In this document: positions 32,184 through 41,192 of the stretch, in pieces
Position numbering within the stretch: the first letter of the stretch is position 1
Layout of the letters: every line of letters starts with the position of its first letter
Origin: Allonocardiopsis opalescens
GTDB taxonomy: Bacteria; Actinomycetota; Actinomycetes; Streptosporangiales; Streptosporangiaceae
DNA: 64,000 nt
Direction: 5' to 3'
NCBI RefSeq assembly: GCF_003002095.1
Contig: NZ_PVZC01000007.1
Coordinates: 124,001-188,000, forward strand
Notes under the pieces: generated by a model
What the model saw: the letters and a program-made list of their open reading frames with translations, nothing else
What the model was told of the DNA's origin: nothing
Databases searched by the model: none
Program-made: the position numbers and the translations under genes

Positions 32184-33149
32184 GTGAAGGCCCTGGTACT
32201 CCACGAGTTCGGTGACGTGGGCAATCTGGCGCTCGACGAGGTGCCCGAGCCGGTGCCGCAGACCGGGCACCAGCTGATCCGGGTGCGCAGCGCGGGTGTG
32301 AACTACGCGGACTGGCACTGGATCGAGGGAACCTACCTGCGCCGGCCGGAGCTGCCGGTCATCCCGGGCACGGAGGTGGTGGGCTTCGACGCGGCGGGGC
32401 GCCGCGTCCTCGCCATGACGATGAAGGCGGGTTGGGCGGAGGCGGCCGTCGCGGCGAATCCGGTCGTCGTGCCGCTGCCCGACTTCCTCTCCGACGGCGA
32501 GGCCCTGGCGCTCGGCCTCCAGGGCTTCACCGCGTGGCAGGTCCTGCGCCGCTGCGGCCGGCTCACGCGGGGCGACAGCGTCGCGGTGTTCGGCGCGGCC
32601 GGCGGCACCGGCTCGCTGGCCGTCCAGCTCGCCCGCGCGTGGGGGGCGCGGCGGATCATCGCGGTCGCGTCCACGGCGGACAAGCGCGAACTCGCGCTGT
32701 CGCTCGGCGCGCACGCGGCGGTCGACTCCAATGACGACGATCTCGCCGGGGCGCTGCGCGAGGCCAACGGCGGGCGCCCGATCGACCTCATCCTCGAAAC
32801 GACCGGCGGCAAGACGCGCGACGCCTGCCTGTCCTCGCTCGCCATGTTCGGCCGGCTGGTCGTCTTCGGGTCGGTCACCGCGGCCCCGAGCACCCCGGTG
32901 GCGCCGGAGGGCCTGATGCACGGCTCCCGGTCGATCGTCGGCTTCTGGGCCTCCGACCTCTTCCACGCACAGCCGCTGCTGCTGCGCGACACCGTTACCG
33001 GCCTGATCGGCCTGATCAAGAAGGGGCAGCTGCGACCGGTGGTCGGGGGCGAGTACCCGCTGGCCGACGGGGCCAAGGCACTGGAGGCGATCACCTCGCG
33101 GGGCACGGTGGGCAAGCTCGTCCTCAAGGTCGGGGAGCCGGGGAACTGA
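32184..33149 (+). CDS. Quinone oxidoreductase-like medium-chain dehydrogenase (zinc-independent)
   Basis: A 321-residue MDR-family NADPH oxidoreductase. Seen: GroES-like start VKALVLHEFGDVGNLALDEVP, then AGVNYADWHWIEG, LPVIPGTEVVG, the nucleotide-binding loop VFGAAGGTGSLAVQLA near residue 145, and LGAHAAVDSND. It lacks the Cys/His set of zinc alcohol dehydrogenases, so it looks like the quinone-oxidoreductase/enoyl-reductase branch. The GTG at 32184 has GGGAGG five bases upstream; a GTG 12 bases earlier would put the ribosome site inside the gene. It starts 23 bases after the exporter gene. Such enzymes can act in trans as enoyl reductases on PKS products; that role here is a guess, and if true it would saturate the bond made by the PKS KR-DH. 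Confidence 0.88.
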   Translation: MKALVLHEFGDVGNLALDEVPEPVPQTGHQLIRVRSAGVNYADWHWIEGTYLRRPELPVIPGTEVVGFDAAGRRVLAMTMKAGWAEAAVAANPVVVPLPDFLSDGEALALGLQGFTAWQVLRRCGRLTRGDSVAVFGAAGGTGSLAVQLARAWGARRIIAVASTADKRELALSLGAHAAVDSNDDDLAGALREANGGRPIDLILETTGGKTRDACLSSLAMFGRLVVFGSVTAAPSTPVAPEGLMHGSRSIVGFWASDLFHAQPLLLRDTVTGLIGLIKKGQLRPVVGGEYPLADGAKALEAITSRGTVGKLVLKVGEPGN

Positions 33150-33176
33150 TGGGCCGCGAGGACGCCGGTACGTCCC

Positions 33177-34274
33177 ATGGCGGCGGGGCCGGCGGCGACC
33201 GTGCCGGGTAGGCGGCGGATCGCCCTGATCGGTACCGGCGGCCTGGCCCGGGCGGTGGCCTGCTCGCTCGCGGTGGTCTGCCGGGCGCCGCTCGACGTGG
33301 CCGTGGTCGGGCGACGCGCCGAGCGGGCCCGGCAGGTCTGCTACCTCGCCGCGACCCGTGCCGCCTGCGGCGGCGCGACCGGCCTGCGCTTCACCCCCGG
33401 CACCACGCTCGCCGACGCGGTCGACGGAGCCGACGGGGTGCTGGTGCTGGCGTCCGAGCACTCGCCCTGGGAGGCGGCGCGGGCGCCCTCGGCCTGGACC
33501 GCGCTGCTAACCCGCGCCGGTTTCGGCCTCACCCTGCCGTTCCAGGCCGAGCCGGCGCGGCGGGTCGCCCGGCTGCTGGCCGGCCGCACCCCCCGGCCGT
33601 GGCTGCTCAACGGCTGCTTCCCGGACGCGGTCAACCCGCTGCTGGCCGCCCTCGGGCTGCCGGTGCTGGCCGGGATCGGCAATATCGCCCTGCTCGCGGC
33701 GAGCGCCCAGGCCGCGCTCGGCCTGCCCGGCCAGAGCCGGCTGCACATGCTCGCCCACCACGTCCACCTGCACGCGCCCGCCGCCGAGGCCGACGACGTG
33801 CGGCTGTGGCTGGACGGCGCAGCGCTCCCGGCACCGGGCCGGCTCCTCGCCGAGCAGCGCGCCGCCGAGCGGCAGGAGCTGAACCAGGTCACCGGGCACG
33901 CCGCCGCCCTGCTGGTGGCGGCGATGGCGGCGGGCGCACCGGTCGACACCCACCTGCCCGGGCCGCACGGGCTGCCCGGCGGCTACCCGGTGCGCGTCCA
34001 CGGCTCCGAGGTGCGGCTGCGGCTACCCGCGGGCCTGGACCGCGCCGCCGCGGTCGCGTTCAACCAGCGGGCCGCCGCCGCTGACGGCGTCGTGCTCGAC
34101 GGCGACCGGGTGCGCTTCGGGCCCCGCGCCGCGGCCGAACTGGACCGGGTGGCGCCCGCGCTGTCCGGAGGCTTCCCGATCGGGGACCTCGACGCGGCCC
34201 GCGCCGAACTGCACGTCTTGCGCGAACGGCTGCGCGGCCGCCCCGCCGACCGACTCCCAGGGACACCGGTATGA
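33177..34274 (+). CDS. Rossmann-fold dehydrogenase resembling the lactate/malate dehydrogenase fold
   Basis: A 365-residue protein of unassigned function. The N-terminus has a dinucleotide-binding loop (IALIGTGGLARAVACSLA), then VVGRRAERARQV after strand 2 and GADGVLVLAS at strand 4. In the middle, LLNGCFPDAVNPLLAALGLPVLAGIGN recalls the NPVD region of lactate/malate dehydrogenases. The helical C-terminal half is distinct, with HMLAHHVHLHAP. It could reduce a keto acid or oxidise an amino-acid precursor for the assembly line; I cannot name the reaction. The ATG at 33177 has only a weak ribosome site, and a GTG at 33201 is an alternative start. The stop overlaps the NRPS-3 start (ATGA), which ties it to that protein. 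Confidence 0.6.
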   Translation: MAAGPAATVPGRRRIALIGTGGLARAVACSLAVVCRAPLDVAVVGRRAERARQVCYLAATRAACGGATGLRFTPGTTLADAVDGADGVLVLASEHSPWEAARAPSAWTALLTRAGFGLTLPFQAEPARRVARLLAGRTPRPWLLNGCFPDAVNPLLAALGLPVLAGIGNIALLAASAQAALGLPGQSRLHMLAHHVHLHAPAAEADDVRLWLDGAALPAPGRLLAEQRAAERQELNQVTGHAAALLVAAMAAGAPVDTHLPGPHGLPGGYPVRVHGSEVRLRLPAGLDRAAAVAFNQRAAAADGVVLDGDRVRFGPRAAAELDRVAPALSGGFPIGDLDAARAELHVLRERLRGRPADRLPGTPV

Positions 34275-37200
34275 CGACACACCCCGCGGCGGCGCCGCCC
34301 GCCGTCTTCCACGTCGCGGTGGACCGGCCCGACCGCGCCGGCGGGCTGGTCGTCGCGGCCCTCCTGGTCCTCATCGGCCGGTATCTGGGCACCGCGCGAC
34401 CCGAGGTGCACCTGCTGCCCGACGACGGCGGCCCCGCCGCGGACACCGGCCGGGCCGCCCGCCGGCTGGCCGTCGAGCTGCGGCCGGGCCTGGGCGGCGC
34501 CGAGCTGCTCGACCAGGTGACGCGGCGGCTGAGCAGGGCCGAGCCTCCGTCGCACCCCGACACCGGCCCCGCCGGGCGCGGCGGCGAACTCGCCTGGGCG
34601 GCCATGGGCGCGACGGCCGTGTGGCGCGGGACGGGCACCGCCGCCGAGCCGGTGGCGGTCCCGCCGGGCTACGGCCGGCTCGTGGTGCTCCGCGAGACCG
34701 AGGGCGGCGGGACGGCCGTGTCGGTCGGCGGCACCTCCCCCGCACTCGGCCGCCGCGTCGCCGCCGACCTGCGGACCCTGGTCGACGCGCTGGCGCGCTC
34801 GCCGCACGCCCCCGTCGCGGACCTCGCCCGGCCCGCCGACCCGCCGCCCTACCGGCCCGGCCCTCTCCACCGCGCGGCCCGGGACCACACGCCTTTCCCA
34901 CCGGAGGCCGTCGCCACGTCGATTCCCGGGCGCTTCGCGCAGCAGGCGCTGCGGCACCCGGACCGCCCCGCCGTGATCACGCCGGACCGCACCATCGGCT
35001 ACGCCGAGCTGGCGCGGCGGGCGGGCGGCATCGCCGCCGCCGTGCTCGACCGGGCCGGCCGCGGCGCGGGCAGGGTCGCACTGCTCGTCGAGCACGGGCC
35101 CGACATGATCGCCGCCATCCTGGGCACGCTGCTGGCCGGCAAGGCCTACGTCCCGCTGGACCCGCGCCACCCGCCCGCGCGGCTCGGCGCCATGCTGGCG
35201 CACGCCGAACCGGAGCTGCTGCTAAGCACGGCCTCACTACGCGACCGGCACGCCCGGCTCACCGGCGGCGGCGTGCCGGTGCTCGACCTCGGCGACCTGG
35301 CCGACGCGGAGATCGGAGCGGCTCCCCCGGCCGCGCCCGAGGCCGCGGCGTACGTCCTCTACACCTCGGGCTCGACCGGCCGGCCGAAGGGCGTGCTGCA
35401 GACGCACCGCAATGTGCTGTTCCAGATCCGCAACCACACCGACAACCTGCGGATCTCCGGCCGCGACCGGCTCAGCCTGCTCTCGTCCTTCGGTTTCGAC
35501 ATGGCGGTGACCGACCTCTTCGCCGCCCTGCTGAACGGAGCCGCGGTGGTGCCCGTCGACGTGCGGCGGCTGGCGGGCGGCGGGCTCGCGGACGTGCTGA
35601 GGGCGACCGGCGTGACCGTGTACCACTCCACGCCGACCCTCTACCGGCACCTGGTGGACGGCGCCGGCGGTCCGGACGCCTTCCCGGACGTGCGCGCCGT
35701 GGTCCTCGGCGGCGAGCAGCTGACCCGGCGCGACCTGGACGCCTTCCGGCGGCACTTCCGGCCGGACTCCGTCCTGGTCAACGGGTACGGCGCCACCGAG
35801 GTGAGCTTCGCCGTCCAGCACCACGTGCCCGGGCGGCTGCTCGGGGAGGCGGCGGAGGGGGTGCCGATCGGCCGGGCGCTCGACGGCTTCGAGGTGCGGC
35901 TGCTCAGCGACGAGGGCCGGCCGGCCTGGCTGGCCGGGGAGGTCGCGGTCCGCGGCGAGCACCTCTCCCCCGGCTACTGGAAGGCCGGACCCGAGGACGC
36001 CGCGCGCTTCACCGTGGACGACGGGGTCCGCGTCTACCGGACCGGGGACCTGGCCCGGCGCGGACCGGACGGGCTGCTGTACTACGCCGGGCGCCGCGAC
36101 CACCAGGTGAAGATCCGCGGGCACCGGGTCGAGCCGTCCGAGGTGGAGCGGACGCTTGAGGAACTCGGCTGCGTCGTCGAGGCGGTCGTGGTGGCCGAGG
36201 AACCGGACCGGCAGCGGCTGCGCGGATACGTCCGCACGCACCGGCCGCCGCCGGACCTCGCGGAGCTGCTGCGGCGGCACACCGCCGAACGGCTGCCCGA
36301 CTACATGGTCCCGGCCGGCTTCGTCGAGGTGGACGCCTTCCCGCTCACCGCGACCGGGAAGGTCGACCGCCGGGCGCTCGCCGCGCGGGCGCCGACCGAG
36401 CCCCAGGAGCACGAGCGCGCCGCGGCCGGGGAGGCGCCGCGGAGCGCGAACGAGCGCTACGTCGCCGGGCTGTGGCAGGAGATCCTCGGCCGCACCGGTG
36501 TCCGGCGCGACGACGACCTGATCGCCATGGGCGGGCACTCGCTGACCGCGATCCGGCTCGCGGCCTGGATCCACCGCGACACCGGCACGGCGGTCACCGG
36601 CGTCGAGCTGCTGCGCAGGCCGACGGTGCGCGCGCAGGCGGCGCTGCTGGACGAGCGCTCGGCGGCCGCGCCGCCGCGCGCCGAGCCGGGCGGCGCGCGC
36701 CCCGCGGCACGCCCCGACGGCCTGCTGCCGGCCTCGCCGGCCCAGCGCGGGCTCTGGGTGCTGCACCAGCTCTACCCCTACTGCACCGCCTACCATGTCG
36801 CGGGCTGCTACGAGATCGAGGGCGCGGTGGACGGCGGCGCGCTGCACCGTGCGCTGAACCAGGTCGCGGCGCGGCACCCGGCGCTGCGGACGACCTTCGA
36901 GACGCACGGCGGCGAGGTGTGGCAGCGCGTCCACGACGCGGGCGAGGTGCCGGTGCGCTCGGCGGACCTCACCGCGCTTCCCGAGCAGGAGCGGTTCCAG
37001 GCGGCCGGCCGCGCGATCGCCGAGGAGCTGCGCCGCCCGATGCGGCTCGACCGGGGGCCGCTGTTCCGGGCCGTGCGCTACCGGCTCGGCCCGCGCCGGC
37101 ACGTCCTGCTCGTCATCGGCCACCACCTGGTCATGGACGGCTGGTCGCGGGAGCTGGTGCAGCGCGACCTCGGCGCCGCCTACGCGGCGGGCGGGGAGGC

Positions 37201-39811
37201 GGCCTGGGCCGCGGCGGTGCCCGGCTTCGCCGAGGTGATGGACGCCGCCGGGGCGGGCCGCCCGCCGCTGCGGCGCTCCCTCGCCTTCTGGCGCGAGCAC
37301 CTGTCGGACCCGCCCCCGCCGGTGCTCCTGCCGGTGCCGCCGGTGCGCCCGGCCCGGCCGAGGTTCCGCGGCGACCGGGTCGGCTGCCGGCTCGACGCGG
37401 AGACCACCGCCGGGCTGCGCGCCCTCGCCGTCGCGGAGGGCGTCCCGATCTTCCAGGTCCTGGCCGGCGCCTTCGCCGCCACGGTCGGCGGCTACGGCGA
37501 CCGCCGGGAGGTGCTGCTCGGCATGCCCGTCGCCGGCCGCGACGACCTGCGCACCGAGCCGGTCGTGGGCTTCTTCAACAACTCGGTCGTCGCGCGGTGC
37601 GCGACCGACCCCGCGCTGCCCTACCGGCGGCTCATCCGGCGGACCGGCGAAGCGATCCTCGCCGCGCTCGAACACGCGCACGTCCCGTTCGAGGAGCTGG
37701 TCAGGGAGCTGGCCCCGCCGCGCACGCCCGGCGTCAACCCGATCTACCAGATCTGGTGCAACATGCTCTCCTACGACACGATGCCGCTGACGCTGCCCGG
37801 CTGCCGGGTCCGGCGCTTCGACCCGCCGGTGACCGGCGCCCTGTTCGACCTCTCGCTCTACCTCACCGACCGGGACGGCACCATCGACGCCGCCCTCGTC
37901 TACGACACCGACCTCTTCGACCGCGAGCAGGCGCTCGCCATCGCGGCGCAGTACGAGGCGGCCCTGCGCACCGTGGCCCGCGATCCGGACGCGACCCCGG
38001 CCGGGCGGCGGCTGGCCGACCCGGCCGTCGCGCCCGCGCGCTTCCCCGCGGCGGCGGCGGAGTCGGTCCCGGAGCGCTTCGCGGCGGCGGCCGCCGCCCG
38101 CCCTGAGGCGCCGGCGCTCCGCCACGGCGGCGCCGAGACCGGCTACCGCGCGCTGAGCGCCGAGGTGGCGCGCTTCTCGGAGTCGCTGACCCGCGCCGGG
38201 CTCGACGGACGCACCGTGCTCGCGGTGCTCACCCGCCGCCGGCCGGAGCTGGCCGCGGCGGTGCTGGGCTCGCTGGCCGCCGAGGTCCCGTTCCTGCTGC
38301 TGGACGCCGAACTGCCGGTGGCGCGGCTGGCCGCTCTAGTCCGCGAGGCGGCGGCGCCGGCCGCCGTCGACCTGACCGGCGGTTCGCGGGCGGCGGGCGA
38401 GCTGGCGGCGGCGCTGGGGGACGGGGTCGCCTGGCTCGGCCCCGGGTCCGGTCCGGCGCCGTCCGGCCGGCCGCCGCTGCCGGAGCCCGCCGCCTACCTG
38501 GCCTTCACCTCGGGCAGCACCGGCCGCCCGCAGGGGGTGCTCGGCACCGAGCCGCCGCTGCGCGTGTTCTTCGACTGGTACGCCCGGGAGTTCGGGCTCG
38601 GCGGCGGCGACCGCTTCTCGCTGCTCGCCGGGATCGGGCACGACCCGCTGCTCAGAGAGCTGGTCCTGCCCCTGACGATCGGCGCCGCGGTGTGCGTCCC
38701 GCCCGCGGACGCGGTGGCCGTGCCGCACCGCCTGCTGTCGTGGCTGGCGGAGCAGGAGGTCACCGTCGTCCACCTGACCCCGGCGATGCTGCGGATGCTG
38801 GGCGCGGCCGCCGCCCTGGACGGCCGGACCCTGCCCGCCGTCCGGCTCGTCGCCTCCGGCGGCGCGGCGGTGCGCCGGGACGACCGCACCACCGCCCGGC
38901 GCCTGTTCCCGAACGCACGGGTGCTCAGCGTCTACGGGACCACGGAGACGCCCCAGGGCGTCAGCGTGGTCGACCTCGCCGAGGAGTTCGCCGGTCCCGC
39001 GCGGGAGGACCTGTCCCCGCTCGGCGCCGGCACGCCCCACGCCCAGCTGATGGTGCTGGGGCGGGACGGAGCACCGGTACCCGCCAACGGGGTGGGCGAG
39101 CTCGCGGTGCGGAGCCCGTACCTGGCCGCCGGCTACCTGAACGCCCGTGCCGAGCAGGCCGGTCGGTTCCGCCCCGACCCGTACGGGGCGGCCGGCGTCC
39201 GCCTGTACCGCACCGGCGACCGGGCGCGGCTGCGGCCGGACGGCCGGCTGGACTTCCTCGGCCGCGGCGACCGGCAGCTGAGCGTCAACGGCCACCGGGT
39301 CGAGCCGGCGGAGATCGAGCGGACCGCCCTCGCGGAGCCCCGGATCGGCGACTGCGTGGTCGACGGCGACGCCTCGGAGCTGGTCGCCTACGTGGCGCCC
39401 GCGGACGGCCAGGCCGTGACCTCGGCCGACGTCGGCCGCCACCTCGCCGCGAACCTGCCGCCGGTCATGGTCCCCGACCGCATCGTCGTGCTGGACCGGA
39501 TACCGGTCACCGAACGCGGCAAGCCCGACCTGGACCGGCTGCGCCGGCTCCGCCGCCGCGAGGCGGCGAGCCCGGCCACCCAGGACGCGGTGACCGAGAC
39601 CCTGGCGCAGATCTGGCGCTCGGTCCTCGGCCTCGCGGAGGTCGGGGTGGACGACAACTTCTTCGACCTCGGCGGCAGATCGCTGACGCTGCTCAAGGTC
39701 CACACCCGGCTGCGCGACAGCCTGCGCCGCGACGTCGAGCTCCTCGACCTGTTCCGCCATCCGACCATCCGCCGGCTCGCCGCCGCGCTGACCGCCGCCG
39801 AGGAAGGATAA
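34271..39811 (+). CDS. NRPS-3, probable starter: remnant C-A-PCP-C-A-PCP
   Basis: A 1846-residue NRPS. The first 195 residues look like only the C-terminal half of a condensation domain: AALLVLIGRYLG matches its second-lobe helix, and no HHxxxDG exists. A1 (about 215-690): TSGSTGRPKGV; hand-read pocket D-M-T-H-V-G-G-F-A-K. PCP1: Ser757 in MGGHSL. C2: HHLVMDG (951-957), complete. A2 (about 1285-1750): core A3 TSGSTGRPQGV with Gln1421 for Lys; core A4 reads GHDPLLREL; pocket D-P-R-H-A-G-V-Q-G-K. PCP2: Ser1804 in LGGRSL. Lacking a working first C domain, it is the natural initiator, and its last PCP has no module after it in this protein, so it should pass a dipeptide to the PKS KS. Both A-domain substrates are unassigned. 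It overlaps the preceding dehydrogenase gene and lies 7 bases before the next gene. Confidence 0.93.
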   Translation: MTTHPAAAPPAVFHVAVDRPDRAGGLVVAALLVLIGRYLGTARPEVHLLPDDGGPAADTGRAARRLAVELRPGLGGAELLDQVTRRLSRAEPPSHPDTGPAGRGGELAWAAMGATAVWRGTGTAAEPVAVPPGYGRLVVLRETEGGGTAVSVGGTSPALGRRVAADLRTLVDALARSPHAPVADLARPADPPPYRPGPLHRAARDHTPFPPEAVATSIPGRFAQQALRHPDRPAVITPDRTIGYAELARRAGGIAAAVLDRAGRGAGRVALLVEHGPDMIAAILGTLLAGKAYVPLDPRHPPARLGAMLAHAEPELLLSTASLRDRHARLTGGGVPVLDLGDLADAEIGAAPPAAPEAAAYVLYTSGSTGRPKGVLQTHRNVLFQIRNHTDNLRISGRDRLSLLSSFGFDMAVTDLFAALLNGAAVVPVDVRRLAGGGLADVLRATGVTVYHSTPTLYRHLVDGAGGPDAFPDVRAVVLGGEQLTRRDLDAFRRHFRPDSVLVNGYGATEVSFAVQHHVPGRLLGEAAEGVPIGRALDGFEVRLLSDEGRPAWLAGEVAVRGEHLSPGYWKAGPEDAARFTVDDGVRVYRTGDLARRGPDGLLYYAGRRDHQVKIRGHRVEPSEVERTLEELGCVVEAVVVAEEPDRQRLRGYVRTHRPPPDLAELLRRHTAERLPDYMVPAGFVEVDAFPLTATGKVDRRALAARAPTEPQEHERAAAGEAPRSANERYVAGLWQEILGRTGVRRDDDLIAMGGHSLTAIRLAAWIHRDTGTAVTGVELLRRPTVRAQAALLDERSAAAPPRAEPGGARPAARPDGLLPASPAQRGLWVLHQLYPYCTAYHVAGCYEIEGAVDGGALHRALNQVAARHPALRTTFETHGGEVWQRVHDAGEVPVRSADLTALPEQERFQAAGRAIAEELRRPMRLDRGPLFRAVRYRLGPRRHVLLVIGHHLVMDGWSRELVQRDLGAAYAAGGEAAWAAAVPGFAEVMDAAGAGRPPLRRSLAFWREHLSDPPPPVLLPVPPVRPARPRFRGDRVGCRLDAETTAGLRALAVAEGVPIFQVLAGAFAATVGGYGDRREVLLGMPVAGRDDLRTEPVVGFFNNSVVARCATDPALPYRRLIRRTGEAILAALEHAHVPFEELVRELAPPRTPGVNPIYQIWCNMLSYDTMPLTLPGCRVRRFDPPVTGALFDLSLYLTDRDGTIDAALVYDTDLFDREQALAIAAQYEAALRTVARDPDATPAGRRLADPAVAPARFPAAAAESVPERFAAAAAARPEAPALRHGGAETGYRALSAEVARFSESLTRAGLDGRTVLAVLTRRRPELAAAVLGSLAAEVPFLLLDAELPVARLAALVREAAAPAAVDLTGGSRAAGELAAALGDGVAWLGPGSGPAPSGRPPLPEPAAYLAFTSGSTGRPQGVLGTEPPLRVFFDWYAREFGLGGGDRFSLLAGIGHDPLLRELVLPLTIGAAVCVPPADAVAVPHRLLSWLAEQEVTVVHLTPAMLRMLGAAAALDGRTLPAVRLVASGGAAVRRDDRTTARRLFPNARVLSVYGTTETPQGVSVVDLAEEFAGPAREDLSPLGAGTPHAQLMVLGRDGAPVPANGVGELAVRSPYLAAGYLNARAEQAGRFRPDPYGAAGVRLYRTGDRARLRPDGRLDFLGRGDRQLSVNGHRVEPAEIERTALAEPRIGDCVVDGDASELVAYVAPADGQAVTSADVGRHLAANLPPVMVPDRIVVLDRIPVTERGKPDLDRLRRLRRREAASPATQDAVTETLAQIWRSVLGLAEVGVDDNFFDLGGRSLTLLKVHTRLRDSLRRDVELLDLFRHPTIRRLAAALTAAEEG

Positions 39812-39818
39812 GCCCCTC

Positions 39819-41192
39819 ATGGACCGCGCCCTCGCCCAACCCGCGATCGCCAATCTGCTACTCGACTTCTACCAGGACCTCCCCGAGGTCATCGGGGCGC
39901 GTGTCGCGGACACCGCTCCGGTGGACGACGACTCGGCCTTCTCGCCGGGCTTCCTGCTGCCGGAGCCCGACGAGGCGGTGCGCGGCTACCTGTCGGCCGC
40001 CACCGCCGGCTGGCACGAGCTGGACGGCTACGGCGGGCACCGGATCAGCCTGCTCGACCTGGCCCGCAATCCGGGCACGCACACCACCAAGACCTTCGCG
40101 TCCCTGCTCATCGTCGCGCGGGCCGCCGAGTACTGCCGGCGGACCGGTGAGCGCGTCATGATCCTCTCGCCGACCTCGGCGAACAAGGGCGTCGCGCTCC
40201 GCGACGCGGTACTGCGGGCGGTCGACGCCGGCCTGGTCGAACCGGACATGCTCCGGGTGGCCGTGATCGCGCCGCGCTCCTGCGCCGGCAAGCTCCGCTC
40301 CAGCCGACTGAGCACCGACCCGGCGCTGAGCGCGCTCAACCCCGTCCTCGTCTACCCGGGCAGCGAGCCCGAAGAGGTCAAGGCGGTCGGACGGGCCTTC
40401 CTGGCCGAGCACGCCGGCCGGCTGCGGCGGCGGCACGGCCTGCGCACCTGGTTCACGCTCGCCCTCGACAACTACGTGGTCGCCGACGCGGCCCGCGCCT
40501 TCTTCGAGCGGCGGGCCGCCCCGGTCGAGGAGGCGGCACGGCCCCGGCTGCACGCGCACGCCGTGTCCAGCGCCTTCGGCCTGCTCGGCTACCACCACGG
40601 CCGCGCGGTGCTGGAGCAGCGCGGCGACGCCGACCCGGCCCGCCGCCCGGCCAGCCTGCTGGTGCAGCACCTGGCGACACCCGACATGGTGCTGCACCAC
40701 AAGTACCGCGACTTCTCCCGGGACCGCCTCCCCGCCTACACGCGCGACCCGCGGACCGGGGCCCTCGCCCAAGACGTCGACCCGCACTTCCCGTTGACCG
40801 CCGGCAGCCTGGACGAGGTGCTGGAGCCGACCTTCTACTCGCACCGGCCGGCGACCTCGGAGGCGATGAGCGCGATCATCGACCGCCACGGCGGCTCGGG
40901 GATCGTCGTCTCCCGGGCCGAGTGCCTGGAGCGGTACCCGCTGGTGCGCGCTCTGATGACCTCAGCGCCGCGGCCGCTGCCGGCCGACCACCGGCAGCTG
41001 CGGGAATGGTCGCTCGTCATGGCCTTCACCGGAGTCATGAACGCCATCGACCGCGGACTCGTGTCCGCCGAAAGCGATGTGGTCGTCCACGGCTCCGGCT
41101 ACTACGGAACCCACGAATTCGAGCCGATCGCGGAAGCGTCGCTACTGCCTGTCCGGACTGCGGACGACGTCGCCGATGCCGTAGGCCGCTAA
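39819..41192 (+). CDS. Possible fold-type-II PLP enzyme-like protein (threonine-synthase-like)
   Basis: A 457-residue protein, last gene of the biosynthetic operon. I do not recognise a characterised homologue. Features that hint at the tryptophan-synthase-beta/threonine-synthase fold: GTHTTKTFAS around Lys91, where such enzymes carry the PLP lysine; MILSPTSANKGVALRDAV near residue 110, in the place of the substrate/asparagine loop; and VVVHGSGYYGTHEF near the C-terminus, a glycine-rich loop. If correct, it could make a non-protein amino acid for NRPS-3, whose pockets match no common residue. It could instead be an inactive relative. The ATG at 39819 follows AAGGA by ten bases, seven bases after the NRPS-3 stop. 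Its TAA overlaps the convergent MaoC-like gene. Confidence 0.5.
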   Translation: MDRALAQPAIANLLLDFYQDLPEVIGARVADTAPVDDDSAFSPGFLLPEPDEAVRGYLSAATAGWHELDGYGGHRISLLDLARNPGTHTTKTFASLLIVARAAEYCRRTGERVMILSPTSANKGVALRDAVLRAVDAGLVEPDMLRVAVIAPRSCAGKLRSSRLSTDPALSALNPVLVYPGSEPEEVKAVGRAFLAEHAGRLRRRHGLRTWFTLALDNYVVADAARAFFERRAAPVEEAARPRLHAHAVSSAFGLLGYHHGRAVLEQRGDADPARRPASLLVQHLATPDMVLHHKYRDFSRDRLPAYTRDPRTGALAQDVDPHFPLTAGSLDEVLEPTFYSHRPATSEAMSAIIDRHGGSGIVVSRAECLERYPLVRALMTSAPRPLPADHRQLREWSLVMAFTGVMNAIDRGLVSAESDVVVHGSGYYGTHEFEPIAEASLLPVRTADDVADAVGR

